From Fulvivirga marina (GTDB lineage Bacteria; Bacteroidota; Bacteroidia; Cytophagales; Cyclobacteriaceae), in NCBI RefSeq assembly GCF_016775155.1, contig NZ_JAEUGD010000042.1, forward strand, positions 186,001 through 250,000: a stretch of 64,000 nucleotides of DNA, read 5' to 3'. The translations under genes and the position numbers were made by a program. The notes beneath the pieces are model-generated. The model ran no database searches. It saw nothing but the letters and a program-made list of their open reading frames with translations, and was not told where the DNA came from. The stretch's first letter is position 1, and every line of letters begins with the position of its first letter. Of the stretch, positions 55,801-64,000 are shown piece after piece.

Positions 55801-57762
55801 ATGAGTAGGAGAACAGGTAAAGTAATGATTGTTCTGTTAATGCCTTTATGGATATCCGTACCAATAGTGGCGCAGGATGCTTCATTGATAGATTCGCTAA
55901 AGGTAAAACTTGACCAATCAGCTGATACTGCTCATATTGACATCTTGTTTCTTCTCTCTATTAAATACCAGCACTTCAAACCTGACTCAGCCATGTATTT
56001 TGCCAGGCAGGCCTTAAAGGAGTCTCAGAGTATAGACTACTTTAAAGGACAGGGAGATGCTTTAATAAGTATCGGGAGGTTAAAACGTGATAAAGGTAAC
56101 TACAGCGAAGCGCTTGAGGACCTTTTCAGGTCGTTGAAAATTTACAAATCTATTTCAGATTCTAGTCAGATTGGTAATGCCTTGAATGATATAAGCATAG
56201 TTTATGCGTATTCTAAAGATTATGATCAATCCCTGGTTTACTTTAATGAAGCTCTGGACATTTTTCGGAAGACAGGTAATGAAAAAGGGGAATCGCAGGC
56301 ATTAAATAATATTGGTCTTATTTATCTGGAGAAAAATGATCTGGAACAAGCCGAGACGTATATGCTTCGCTCTTTAGCTATAAAGAAAATTAGAAATGAT
56401 CTTCCTGATATATCAAGTGGATATGCTAACCTAGGGTCAATTATGGCGCAGGCGGGAGAGAAAGAAAAAGCCTTACAATACTACCTTCAGGCCAATGATC
56501 TATTTTTAAAAACAAACAACAAAACCGGGTTAGCTAGTAATTATATTGCGGTTGCCGGTTTGGAATTAGACGCAGGCAATATTGAGCAGGCTAATATTTA
56601 TGCACAGGAAGCCCTGGCTACTGCTGAGAGTATTGATTCTAAACCTTTTATTGAAGAGTCGAGTGCCCTTCTTGTTGGTATTGCGGAGGTAAAAGAAGAC
56701 TACAATACCGCATTTAAATATTTGAAGATCAATAGTGCCGTAAGGGATAGCTTGTATAACGAGACCAACTCTCGTCATCTGGAGGAGTTAAAAGCCAAAT
56801 TTAACGAAGAGGAAAACCTGAGGGAAATAGCACTATTAAAAAAAGATCAGGAAATCCAGAAGGCCAATATAAGACAGAAGGACATTTTTGCTTATGCATT
56901 AATTGCCGTTACTTTTCTCTCGTTGATCATACTGGCACTGGTCTATGTTGCTTATAGGACAAACAGAAAGAAAAGAGAAATGCTGGCATTTAAAAACGAG
57001 AAAATACGCAGCCAGCGGGAAGATCTGAGAAGGTTAAATCAGGATAAAGACCAGCTTTTCTCCATTATATCTCATGACATTAAAGGGCCACTTAATTCTT
57101 TAAGGGGATTTTCTCATCTATTGATCCATCATGTAGATAAAATATCTCCAGATGAAATAAGAGAAATGGGAGCTCAGATCAATCAGTCACTTGAAAACCT
57201 GAATGAACTTTTAGATAACTTATTAGCCTGGTCTACCCGGCAGTCGGGGCAGGGAAAACTGAGAATAGAAGAAATTAATATCAATGACCTAATACACAAA
57301 AATATTGAGTTATACAGCTTAACAGCTGCATCTAAACAGATTAGGCTGGTTGACAACACCGAAGGGGATGTTATTGCGCTTGCAGATTATAACTCAGTGC
57401 ATACTATATTGCGTAACCTGATATCCAACAGCCTCAAGTTCTCATACCCTAATAGTGATATTGTAATTGGCGCAATGCAGTATCAGGACCATGTATCTGT
57501 TACGGTTAAGGATGAAGGTGTGGGTATGTCAGAAGCAGTGGTTTCGGAGCTTTTTAATTTGAGTAAGCAAAAGAGCCAAAAAGGGACTTCCAATGAGCGG
57601 GGAACTGGTTTTGGTTTGATCCTGTGTCAGCAACTCGTGACTGAAAACAATGGTACGATAAGTGTCAAAAGTGAGGTCAGGAGGGGGAGTGAGTTCACTT
57701 TTACCCTGCCAGTACCTAACTCACATAAAGTATCTCATAATACCATGGGCAGCGAGGCTTAA
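55801..57762 (+). CDS. TPR-containing sensor histidine kinase
   Basis: About 653 residues. A signal peptide (MIVLLMPLWISVPIVAQ) is followed by a periplasmic array of about six TPR repeats (residues 40-320; examples ALNNIGLIYLEKNDLEQAE and GYANLGSIMAQAGEKEKAL), one span (FAYALIAVTFLSLIILALVYVAY without the ends, about 363-385), a coiled coil, HisKA with His425 (SIISHDIKGPLNSLRGF), and an HATPase domain (NLISNSLKFS, GTGFGLILCQQL). Such TPR kinases are a Bacteroidetes speciality. The frame opens with TTG at 55780, but the ATG at 55801 gives the cleaner signal peptide. Its end overlaps the convergent small gene by 42 bases. No response regulator is adjacent. Confidence 0.92.
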   Translation: MSRRTGKVMIVLLMPLWISVPIVAQDASLIDSLKVKLDQSADTAHIDILFLLSIKYQHFKPDSAMYFARQALKESQSIDYFKGQGDALISIGRLKRDKGNYSEALEDLFRSLKIYKSISDSSQIGNALNDISIVYAYSKDYDQSLVYFNEALDIFRKTGNEKGESQALNNIGLIYLEKNDLEQAETYMLRSLAIKKIRNDLPDISSGYANLGSIMAQAGEKEKALQYYLQANDLFLKTNNKTGLASNYIAVAGLELDAGNIEQANIYAQEALATAESIDSKPFIEESSALLVGIAEVKEDYNTAFKYLKINSAVRDSLYNETNSRHLEELKAKFNEEENLREIALLKKDQEIQKANIRQKDIFAYALIAVTFLSLIILALVYVAYRTNRKKREMLAFKNEKIRSQREDLRRLNQDKDQLFSIISHDIKGPLNSLRGFSHLLIHHVDKISPDEIREMGAQINQSLENLNELLDNLLAWSTRQSGQGKLRIEEININDLIHKNIELYSLTAASKQIRLVDNTEGDVIALADYNSVHTILRNLISNSLKFSYPNSDIVIGAMQYQDHVSVTVKDEGVGMSEAVVSELFNLSKQKSQKGTSNERGTGFGLILCQQLVTENNGTISVKSEVRRGSEFTFTLPVPNSHKVSHNTMGSEA

Positions 57763-58017
57763 CAAGGCTGCTGATACAATTACCGAAATGCAAGCTACTA
57801 AAATCATTTTTATAGTATCGTTTCGCCTTTGTTCAATTACTTTGCCTCTGATTTTTAGTAATTCTTTGGTAGATGCCTTTCGGTAAACCAGATTTTCCTT
57901 TTTGGATATTTTACGGTAGGCCTCCTTCATTTTGAAGTATCCGGATTTGTTAAGAAGATTGTTGTTATTCCTCATCCGGGAAATCATGTCATAAATATGT
58001 CCTGCACCTCCTGCCAT
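57721..58017 (-). CDS. small single-span protein conserved in Bacteroidetes
   Basis: A 98-residue protein. A basic N-terminal half (MISRMRNNNNLLNKSGYFKM, then AYRKISKKENLVYRK) precedes one C-terminal span (MILVACISVIVSAALLSLAAH). Small proteins beginning MAGGAGHI with this pattern are familiar to me from Cytophagales and Flavobacteria, with unknown function. Its last 42 bases overlap the 3' end of the convergent TPR kinase, which is unusual; the frame is nevertheless protein-like throughout. Confidence 0.7.
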   Translation of the reverse strand: MAGGAGHIYDMISRMRNNNNLLNKSGYFKMKEAYRKISKKENLVYRKASTKELLKIRGKVIEQRRNDTIKMILVACISVIVSAALLSLAAHGIMRYFM

Positions 58018-58085
58018 ATTTTAGTTGTATGAATCATAAGTGAACTTGGCTAAGACTATTGCCGAAATCTGTGTGTTTGCCATTG

Positions 58086-59870
58086 TTAGGTTTTCATCTT
58101 AACACCCTCATTTCCAATAAGTATTGCCTCCCCAAATCTGCCTTTAGGGTCTTTGTTTTCCAGCTTTAGAACACCTCGAGGACATACAGATGAGCATACT
58201 CCGCAGCCGACACAAGATGCTCTTACAATGTTTTGCCCCTTTTGAGCATACGATCGTACATCAATTCCCATTTCACAATAGGTAGAGCAGTTACCACAGC
58301 TAATGCATTGGGCACCATTAGTAGTAATTCTAAATCTTGATTTGAACCTCTGGACTATGCCCAGATAAGCAGCCAATGGGCAACCAAATCTGCACCATAC
58401 TCTACTGCCCATAAAAGGATAAAACCCGACCCCAACTACACCGGCAAATGCCGCGCCGATAACAAAACCATATACAGACCTGAAATCATAAGTGCTAATG
58501 CCGATGATTTCACTGCTTCCGGTAAAATAAGTGTAGAGAGTGCCAAATGTCATAACCACAACAAAGACCAGTACACTATGGATCATCCAGCGCTCAATTT
58601 TCCAGGCTTTTAATGATTTGTCAGAAAGCTGTCTGTATGGATCACCCAGAGTTTCGGCAAGTCCACCACAACCACAAACCCAGGAGCAGTACCACCTTTT
58701 TCCATAAAAATAAGTGATGATGGGTACACCAATTAATGTCAGGATGATTCCCCACATGAGCATTCCTAATCCTATAGAACCAGTTTGGGTAAGGTTTTCG
58801 ATGTTGTAGTCAAAGAAAAAGGTATAGTTCAGTGGCCAGATGTTCTTTAGGTCCATGCTGGGCTTGTTCAGCCGAATAAGTATTTCCGGGATTAGGAAAG
58901 CAAAGGCCACTTGGAAGAAAATGACAGAATACGTTCTTATCATTTGATATTTGCTATGCCGGTATTTAATGATCATTCTAATCCCCATTACACCAATGGC
59001 AAGTGTGTACAAAAATCCGTAAAAGAACCATTGACTTGCTTCGTTTCCATTCAGGACTAAACTAATCGGGTCCACCAGGATCATCCAGCTTGTCATATAT
59101 TCAGGAAACCAGTAAAGAATTACGTAAAAGCCAATCAACAGGAAGCCTACCATATATCCAATCCAGCCCCTTCCACTATTAGGACTATGGAAAATATGAT
59201 CATTCTTTATCCCGGGCAGAAGTCCCAGTTTAGGGAGAATGTACATCAGGGCACCTACCACTCCAAGGCCGATGGTAAGTAAAAGCCACAAAAGTGTATT
59301 TTCAGTGATAGGCCCAAAACTTGATTGGCGAGTAAGTGCCAGTTTTAAGGCCTTGATCTTATGATCGCCATAACCCTTTTCATTGATAACGTTAGCGTTA
59401 ATATTATTTTTGGTGTTTTTCAGGTGTTCCTCCAGGCTGGCTAAGTCTGAATATTCCCTCCCTTCCATCCAACTGGTATAATCCTTCAGCTTTTGTACTT
59501 TGAACTTACCCTCCTCACTTCCATCAAGTGCACCTGAAATTTTCTCAGTACTATACTTAATGCCTTGCTCTGAAAACTGAGTTAATACATTATTTATATC
59601 TTTATTAGTAAGTGAGAATCGAGATTTCACCTCTTTATTTGAAGATTGAAGATAATGCTCAATGTCCTTGTTGAAGTTGACATTAAAACTGTAGGTTTTG
59701 TCCTTCATAGGAGCAAGATCCCTAGCTATCATTTTAAGTTCGGAATCACTGGAAACAGCGCTCATAAATGCTTGTTCCGTCAGTTGATACTGGTTAAGAA
59801 ATAGTACAGAAATCAGCATGACAGAAGCCGTTATAAAAATGGACATTCCGGTTTTTTGTAATGCACTCAT
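58086..59870 (-). CDS. membrane polyferredoxin (NapH/NosR-like 4Fe-4S protein)
   Basis: A 594-residue membrane redox protein. After an N-terminal span, residues about 40-185 form a soluble extracytoplasmic domain without known motifs, then about eight spans. Two membrane-facing cysteine motifs (WYCSWVCGCGG and WCRFGCPLAA) match the NapH/NosR family, and the C-terminus has two 4Fe-4S clusters (CISCGNCSTYCEMG and CVGCGVCSSVCPRG). Such proteins move electrons from quinol or ferredoxin to a periplasmic acceptor. The gene starts 10 bases after a FAD oxidoreductase, its probable electron donor. The acceptor is unknown; no nitrate or nitrous oxide reductase genes lie nearby. Confidence 0.88.
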   Translation of the reverse strand: MSALQKTGMSIFITASVMLISVLFLNQYQLTEQAFMSAVSSDSELKMIARDLAPMKDKTYSFNVNFNKDIEHYLQSSNKEVKSRFSLTNKDINNVLTQFSEQGIKYSTEKISGALDGSEEGKFKVQKLKDYTSWMEGREYSDLASLEEHLKNTKNNINANVINEKGYGDHKIKALKLALTRQSSFGPITENTLLWLLLTIGLGVVGALMYILPKLGLLPGIKNDHIFHSPNSGRGWIGYMVGFLLIGFYVILYWFPEYMTSWMILVDPISLVLNGNEASQWFFYGFLYTLAIGVMGIRMIIKYRHSKYQMIRTYSVIFFQVAFAFLIPEILIRLNKPSMDLKNIWPLNYTFFFDYNIENLTQTGSIGLGMLMWGIILTLIGVPIITYFYGKRWYCSWVCGCGGLAETLGDPYRQLSDKSLKAWKIERWMIHSVLVFVVVMTFGTLYTYFTGSSEIIGISTYDFRSVYGFVIGAAFAGVVGVGFYPFMGSRVWCRFGCPLAAYLGIVQRFKSRFRITTNGAQCISCGNCSTYCEMGIDVRSYAQKGQNIVRASCVGCGVCSSVCPRGVLKLENKDPKGRFGEAILIGNEGVKMKT

Positions 59871-59880
59871 AGTTCTTTAA

Positions 59881-61206
59881 TTAAAAAATGCCCAGTACTT
59901 TTTTTCTTTTTATGGATACTTTAGAGTCAGGGTAGTCAGCTTTATAGGCGCTGATGATATCCTCTTCATAAGACTTAAAGAATTCAGGATCAAAATTGGC
60001 TTCTTTTAAGTGCTTCAATACATGATCGATACTTACACTGTTTTTCAGCCATTGATCGAAAAATTCATGTCTGAGTCTAATGCCAAAAGAATTGATGCCC
60101 AAAAAAGTTTTGCTTACTTTATCGAAAACAAAATGCATGGCCAGTTGCTCCGATTCATGCTCCCAATAAAATTCAGCTTCATTTTCTTTAAGTTTATTCC
60201 AAACCCGACCATAAGTCTGGTATTCTATATCAAAAAACTTGGCAGAGTTAAACCAGGGGCCTGGTTGATAAGCCGTTTTATTACCACTTACGGTTTGGGC
60301 GACTGTTTCTCCCATTATTCTTCCGGTGTACCATACCTGCTCTACAGGTGCCCGTCCTGGAGGTGGGTGCTTATGTTCAGCGCAGTCACCAATGGCATAA
60401 ATGTCAGGAATGTTAGTCTCCAAAAACTCATTGACCAGGATACCACGATTGGTCTCTATCGTGGACTCTTTTACCAACTTAATATTAGGATGCACGCCAG
60501 CAGTGAGTCCTACAAACTGACAAGGGATTTCTACGCCATCTCCAGTGACTACAGCCCGTACGTACCCATGATCATCCGATAGAATCTCCTTTAATTCAGT
60601 TTTGAGTCGCAGATCAATATGATGTTGTTTGATATGGCGACTGATCATAGAAGCCTCCTGTTGAGGAAGTACATTATCCCAAAATTGACTCTCCCTGACT
60701 AGGAAACTTACAGGAATATTTCTGGAGTTAAGCATCTCGGCTAACTCAATACCAATGAGACCACCACCTATTATTACTCCCCTGTTTATATTTTTGGTAT
60801 GATCTTCAATTTTTTTCAGGTCCTGCAAACTGACCATGCCACTTACACCTTTGAGGTCTTGCCCCGGCCAGCCAAACTTGTTAGGCTGTGCACCAGTGGC
60901 TAGTATCAAAATGTCATAGGAGAGTGGCTTATTCTGGTCAAATAAGAGCTTTTTTGACGAGGTATCGATCGCTTTTACATAATCGTGAACAAGGTTGATC
61001 CTATTTTTTTTCCAAAACCAGTCTTCGTAAGGTTTGGTATGCTCGTACTTCATATGGCCCATGTAAATATACATCAGGGCAGTTCTGGACCAGAAATATT
61101 CAGATTCGGCAGATATTACAGTGATATTGAAATCGCTGTTCTTACGAATGTGCCGGGCGGCTGTTATCCCCGCTATACCGTTTCCAATAATCACCACATG
61201 CTTCAT
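59881..61206 (-). CDS. FAD-dependent pyridine nucleotide-disulfide-type oxidoreductase
   Basis: A 441-residue protein with the FAD motif IIGNGIAGITAARHI, a second Rossmann motif GVIIGGGLIGIELAEML for NAD(P)H and the FAD-binding aspartate in YAIGDCAEH. The layout is that of NirB N-terminal and rubredoxin reductase-like flavoproteins, without the disulfide cysteines. A C-terminal extension of about 100 residues has no recognised domain. It precedes the polyferredoxin by 10 bases, so the two probably form an electron-transfer pair from NAD(P)H. The promoter region is shared with the DUF547 gene. Confidence 0.88.
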   Translation of the reverse strand: MKHVVIIGNGIAGITAARHIRKNSDFNITVISAESEYFWSRTALMYIYMGHMKYEHTKPYEDWFWKKNRINLVHDYVKAIDTSSKKLLFDQNKPLSYDILILATGAQPNKFGWPGQDLKGVSGMVSLQDLKKIEDHTKNINRGVIIGGGLIGIELAEMLNSRNIPVSFLVRESQFWDNVLPQQEASMISRHIKQHHIDLRLKTELKEILSDDHGYVRAVVTGDGVEIPCQFVGLTAGVHPNIKLVKESTIETNRGILVNEFLETNIPDIYAIGDCAEHKHPPPGRAPVEQVWYTGRIMGETVAQTVSGNKTAYQPGPWFNSAKFFDIEYQTYGRVWNKLKENEAEFYWEHESEQLAMHFVFDKVSKTFLGINSFGIRLRHEFFDQWLKNSVSIDHVLKHLKEANFDPEFFKSYEEDIISAYKADYPDSKVSIKRKKVLGIF

Positions 61207-61418
61207 AGTAAAAGTTAGTTAAACCAGGTGTTGACTTCTACGGACATAATGCATCAGACGTTCAATAAAATATGTATGATGTCAACTGCCCGACATGATC
61301 CGTTAAATTACAATTTACTTAATTGTGAGCACATACATAAATCATCAATATGTCTGATTACTGACAAAACGCTTTTGACGGCATTGCGTATATAGGCTTA
61401 GTTTCAAACACAAAAATT

Positions 61419-62150
61419 ATGAAAAAACTGGTTATTGCAATTCTATTAGGTATTATATGGGCGCCGGTAGCTAATGGTGCCGATAGCTACAACTTTAATA
61501 ATTTTTTTAAGCAGTCTGACGACTTTTTTAAGAAGTACGTACAGCATGGAAGAGTGGCTTATGAAGCTATTAATAGCCAGTTCTCAGAGATAGAATCATT
61601 GTATAACTCAATAGGTGATGCTGATCTATCTAATGCTTCAGATGATGAGGTGAAGGCCTTCTATATAAATGCTTATAATCTTATAGTAATATATCAGGTG
61701 TCAAAATACTATCCCCTCAAGTCACCCCTTGATCAAAGCGGTTTTTTTGATAAAGTGAAACATAAGGTAGCAGGGGTTCCCATGACCCTAAATTTTCTGG
61801 AAATTAAAAAACTGATATTAACCTATAAAGATCCCAGGATACATTTTGCTCTGGCTTGTGCAGCAGTAAGCTGTCCGCCTCTAGCCAATTTTGCCTATAT
61901 GCCTGAGCAGCTTGATCAGCAATTGAATAGCAGAACAAAACTTTCCCTCAATGATCCTGTTTGGCTAAAAGTCAGGGCGGATCAAAACAAAGTGTACTTG
62001 TCAAAAATATTTGAATGGTATAGCAAAGATTTCGTAATGAGTGGTGAAGGCTCTGTTCTTCAATTTATCAATAAATATCGCTCTAAGAACATCCCGACAT
62101 CATATGCTATAGCATATTATGAATATGATTGGAGCCTTAATGAGCGCTAG
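61419..62150 (+). CDS. DUF547 domain protein, exported
   Basis: A 243-residue protein with a signal peptide (KLVIAILLGIIWAPVANGAD) and a DUF547 domain: INAYNLIVIYQV, FALACAAVSCPPL and a C-terminal part with YEYDWSLN. The conserved cysteine-rich CAAVSCPPL suggests a transglutaminase- or papain-like fold, but no activity is proven. It starts divergently from the FAD oxidoreductase (about 210 bases between the starts) and its stop lies one base from the ABC ATPase stop. Confidence 0.88.
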   Translation: MKKLVIAILLGIIWAPVANGADSYNFNNFFKQSDDFFKKYVQHGRVAYEAINSQFSEIESLYNSIGDADLSNASDDEVKAFYINAYNLIVIYQVSKYYPLKSPLDQSGFFDKVKHKVAGVPMTLNFLEIKKLILTYKDPRIHFALACAAVSCPPLANFAYMPEQLDQQLNSRTKLSLNDPVWLKVRADQNKVYLSKIFEWYSKDFVMSGEGSVLQFINKYRSKNIPTSYAIAYYEYDWSLNER

Positions 62151-62151
62151 A

Positions 62152-63159
62152 TTAAAATTGCTGGGTGTTTAGGTAGTTAATAAGCTCCTCAAGGGTATTG
62201 GTGACAACGTTACCTTTATGCTTTACTTCCCAACTTAGGTTTTTAGAAGCATTTACCACAATACCATACTCACTCTCGTTAGAGATTTCATAGCCATTCC
62301 TTTCCAGTGCATTTTTTGTCCAGAGGAGTTGATAACCAGAGCCTTGTAAAGAGACTTTCTTTCCCAGGCTTTTCTTTTTTAATTGCCCCGTTCTAAGGTC
62401 GAACCCCTTAAGTTCAAACACTTTGTCAATTGCTCCATTAAGCACCATATCTTCCGGAAAGCCTGAAAGCACCGGTACATGATGTCCTGCCAGCCATAGC
62501 CTGTCGGCAGACTGTAATGCGAGATCCAGCTCATGAGTGGCAATGAGTATAGATTTGCCCGTTTTTCGGGTTAGGTCTTTTAATAAATTAATAATGGCAA
62601 CGCGGTTGTTCAGATCAAGGTGTGCTGTTGGTTCATCCAGGATCATGACGGGAGTATCCTGACATAAGGCACGTGCAATCATCATTTTTTGTAACTGGCC
62701 ATCACTAAGTTCATGCACCTTCTTATCTGCATAAGCGGAGACCCGTGCCAGTGCTATGGATTCTTCAATTTTCTGGAGATCGTTGTTGCTGAAATCAACC
62801 CTCCAGCCCAGATATGGGTATCTACCTAGTCCTACTAGTTCCCGTCCGGTCATGTTTCCCGCGTTAATGCCATCTGTAAGTACAAGGCTCATTTTGGTGG
62901 AGAGTTCGGCTGTTGAAATAGCGGAGAGGTCCATATGGTCAATTATAACTTTGCCAGATAATGGGTTTTGTACCCCTGCCATGGTTCTGAGTAAAGTTGA
63001 TTTTCCTACACCGTTGGGTCCCATAAAGCAAACAAGTTCACCATGCTTCAGGTCAAGGTTAATGTTTTTTAGAATCACCAGATCCTGCTTTCCCGTACGA
63101 TACCCCACGGCAAGGTCCCTTATTGAAAGCGCTATATCGTTATGGTCTTCTTCTATCAT
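62152..63159 (-). CDS. FecE-type ABC transporter ATP-binding protein
   Basis: A 335-residue ATPase with Walker A GPNGVGKSTLLR, the signature LSDGQLQKMMIARAL and Walker B MILDEPTAHLD, then a switch histidine ATHELD. It matches the FecE/BtuD subclass for iron-siderophore, heme or cobalamin uptake. It is longer than the usual 250-260 residues: a C-terminal extension of about 85 residues has no known domain. The ATG overlaps the stop of the permease gene by 4 bases, so the two form one transporter. Confidence 0.92.
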   Translation of the reverse strand: MIEEDHNDIALSIRDLAVGYRTGKQDLVILKNINLDLKHGELVCFMGPNGVGKSTLLRTMAGVQNPLSGKVIIDHMDLSAISTAELSTKMSLVLTDGINAGNMTGRELVGLGRYPYLGWRVDFSNNDLQKIEESIALARVSAYADKKVHELSDGQLQKMMIARALCQDTPVMILDEPTAHLDLNNRVAIINLLKDLTRKTGKSILIATHELDLALQSADRLWLAGHHVPVLSGFPEDMVLNGAIDKVFELKGFDLRTGQLKKKSLGKKVSLQGSGYQLLWTKNALERNGYEISNESEYGIVVNASKNLSWEVKHKGNVVTNTLEELINYLNTQQF

Positions 63160-64000
63160 CCTGAAAAAGAGTGTTTAATACTTCCTCTGCGTAGAATAAC
63201 CCAAATTACCACAGGAGCTCCCAGAAGAGAAGTGATTGCATTAATGGGCAACACGTGTTCACTGCCTGGGAGTTGAGAGATGATGTCGCAGACCAACATC
63301 ACTATTACACCACTCATAGCTACGGCTGGAATCAATATCTTGTGGTTAGATGTGTTGAATAAAAGCCGGGTTAGGTGCGGCATGGCAATGCCAATAAAAG
63401 CAATGGGACCACAAAATGCAGTAATACTCCCAGCGAGCAGGCTGGTGCTGATAATGATCCAAAAACGGGATGCCTTGATATTAATACCCATGCTCCGCGC
63501 ATAGTTTTCACTCAACAGCAAAGCATTCAAAGGTTTTACCATAATAAAAGAGATCATTATCCCCATACCGGCAATTGCCAAAAGTGCAGTGATCTCATCC
63601 CAATTGAGTCCACCAAGACTCCCAAAGGTCCAGAAAAGATAAACCTGTATTTCTTCGCCAGAGCTGAAGAACTGTAAAATGCTAACAATGGCACCTGTAA
63701 GGCTTCCAAACATGAGACCTATGATAAGCAATGTCATACTGTCGCGGACTCGTAAGGAAACGATTACCACTAAAAGCAATACAAGCCCAGAGCCTAAACT
63801 GGCAGCCGATACTACCAGCCAGCTTGTTAGCCCCGAGGCAACCAGGCTACCGGTAATGGAAATCCCTGCCAAAAGTAACAAAGCCACACCCAGGCTTGCA
63901 CCCGAGCTAATACCCAAAACAAAAGGTCCAGCCAGAGGGTTTCTGAAAAGTGTCTGCATCAACAGGCCGCTAATGGATAATGAAGCCCCAACGGCTATAG
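63156..64000 (-). CDS. FecCD-type ABC transporter permease, 3' part only
   Basis: The C-terminal 281 residues or so of a FecCD permease that runs past the right edge of the window. It begins within GASLSISGLLMQTLFRNPLAGPFVLGISSGASLG (the conserved FecCD start of the transmembrane region, residues inferred upstream of Met at 63962), and contains GSLGGLNWDE, FIGIAMPHLTRLLF and GSEHVLPINAITSLLGAPVVI. The Met at 63962 is therefore internal, not the true start. Together with the ATPase it imports a chelated metal or cobalamin; the binding protein should lie beyond the edge. Confidence 0.93.
   Translation of the reverse strand, partial: IAVGASLSISGLLMQTLFRNPLAGPFVLGISSGASLGVALLLLAGISITGSLVASGLTSWLVVSAASLGSGLVLLLVVIVSLRVRDSMTLLIIGLMFGSLTGAIVSILQFFSSGEEIQVYLFWTFGSLGGLNWDEITALLAIAGMGIMISFIMVKPLNALLLSENYARSMGINIKASRFWIIISTSLLAGSITAFCGPIAFIGIAMPHLTRLLFNTSNHKILIPAVAMSGVIVMLVCDIISQLPGSEHVLPINAITSLLGAPVVIWVILRRGSIKHSFSG

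Noticed and set aside
60010-60582. 190-codon plus-strand frame inside the FAD oxidoreductase
   Set aside because: The oxidoreductase on the other strand has clear motifs over the same bases; the frame is a shadow.
1-64000. Prophage, insertion sequence, CRISPR array or toxin-antitoxin pair
   Set aside because: No transposase, integrase, phage structural gene, spaced direct repeats or typical small toxin gene pairs were found.

Overview
The window reads as chromosomal DNA of a free-living, probably marine or soil, member of the Bacteroidetes, most likely order Cytophagales. The reasons are AT-rich intergenic DNA with few Shine-Dalgarno sequences, an outer-membrane lifestyle (lipoproteins, a secreted esterase with a type IX-like C-terminal domain), LytTR/LytS two-component pairs, an ECF sigma factor followed by a membrane protein and a Spy-like sensor, DUF4153, DUF547, WbqC, ClpC and FecCD proteins typical of the phylum. 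I see no phage, insertion sequence or CRISPR array. One tRNA-Ser(UGA) is present.

Region by region. 1-1.5 kb: the 5' part of an NMN adenylyltransferase-like gene and an NrtR-type Nudix regulator, linked by a shared palindrome (three copies before the first gene, one before the regulator). 1.6-5.4 kb: a SigZ-like sigma factor, two PhzF-family isomerases and a PLP decarboxylase, closely spaced. 5.9-12.4 kb: an SSS-family symporter, then a tight three-gene phosphorelay (PAS kinase, Rcp1-like receiver, REC-PAS-kinase-REC-HPt hybrid). 12.7-18.3 kb: a DUF155/RMD1 protein and an ECF sigma factor face a four-gene, fully overlapping operon of a C39-like peptidase, an RLAN/RimK ATP-grasp ligase, a GCS2-type carboxylate-amine ligase and an N-formylglutamate amidohydrolase-like enzyme. 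This last operon is the best candidate for an undescribed system: it has the composition of an enzyme set that builds and trims a small peptide or amide metabolite. 18.5-21 kb: a secreted two-esterase protein whose second esterase has lost its nucleophile.

21-34 kb holds mostly housekeeping genes: MFS and EamA transporters, threonine aldolase, RarA, a LytS/LytT pair, a vWA membrane protein, ClpC, WbqC and a TsaC/Sua5-type protein. 34.4-44 kb: a lipoprotein, MltG, a hotdog thioesterase, a YihY/BrkB protein, DUF4153, tRNA-Ser, OsmC, and a 1009-residue kinase-M23 peptidase-aminotransferase fusion. 44-48.5 kb: a darcynin-like protein, a lipoprotein, and an ECF sigma / membrane protein / Spy-like sensor / outer-membrane protein operon. 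48.6-58 kb: GNAT acetyltransferase, SDR, a persulfide dioxygenase-rhodanese, a WG-repeat protein, NfeD plus FloA flotillin, a decayed gene, and a TPR histidine kinase. 58-64 kb: a membrane polyferredoxin plus FAD oxidoreductase pair, DUF547, and a FecCD/FecE-type metallophore ABC transporter cut by the window end.

Several gene starts are given at positions that differ from the longest possible reading frame, with reasons in each entry. Gene functions are assigned from motifs read by eye; no database search was possible.
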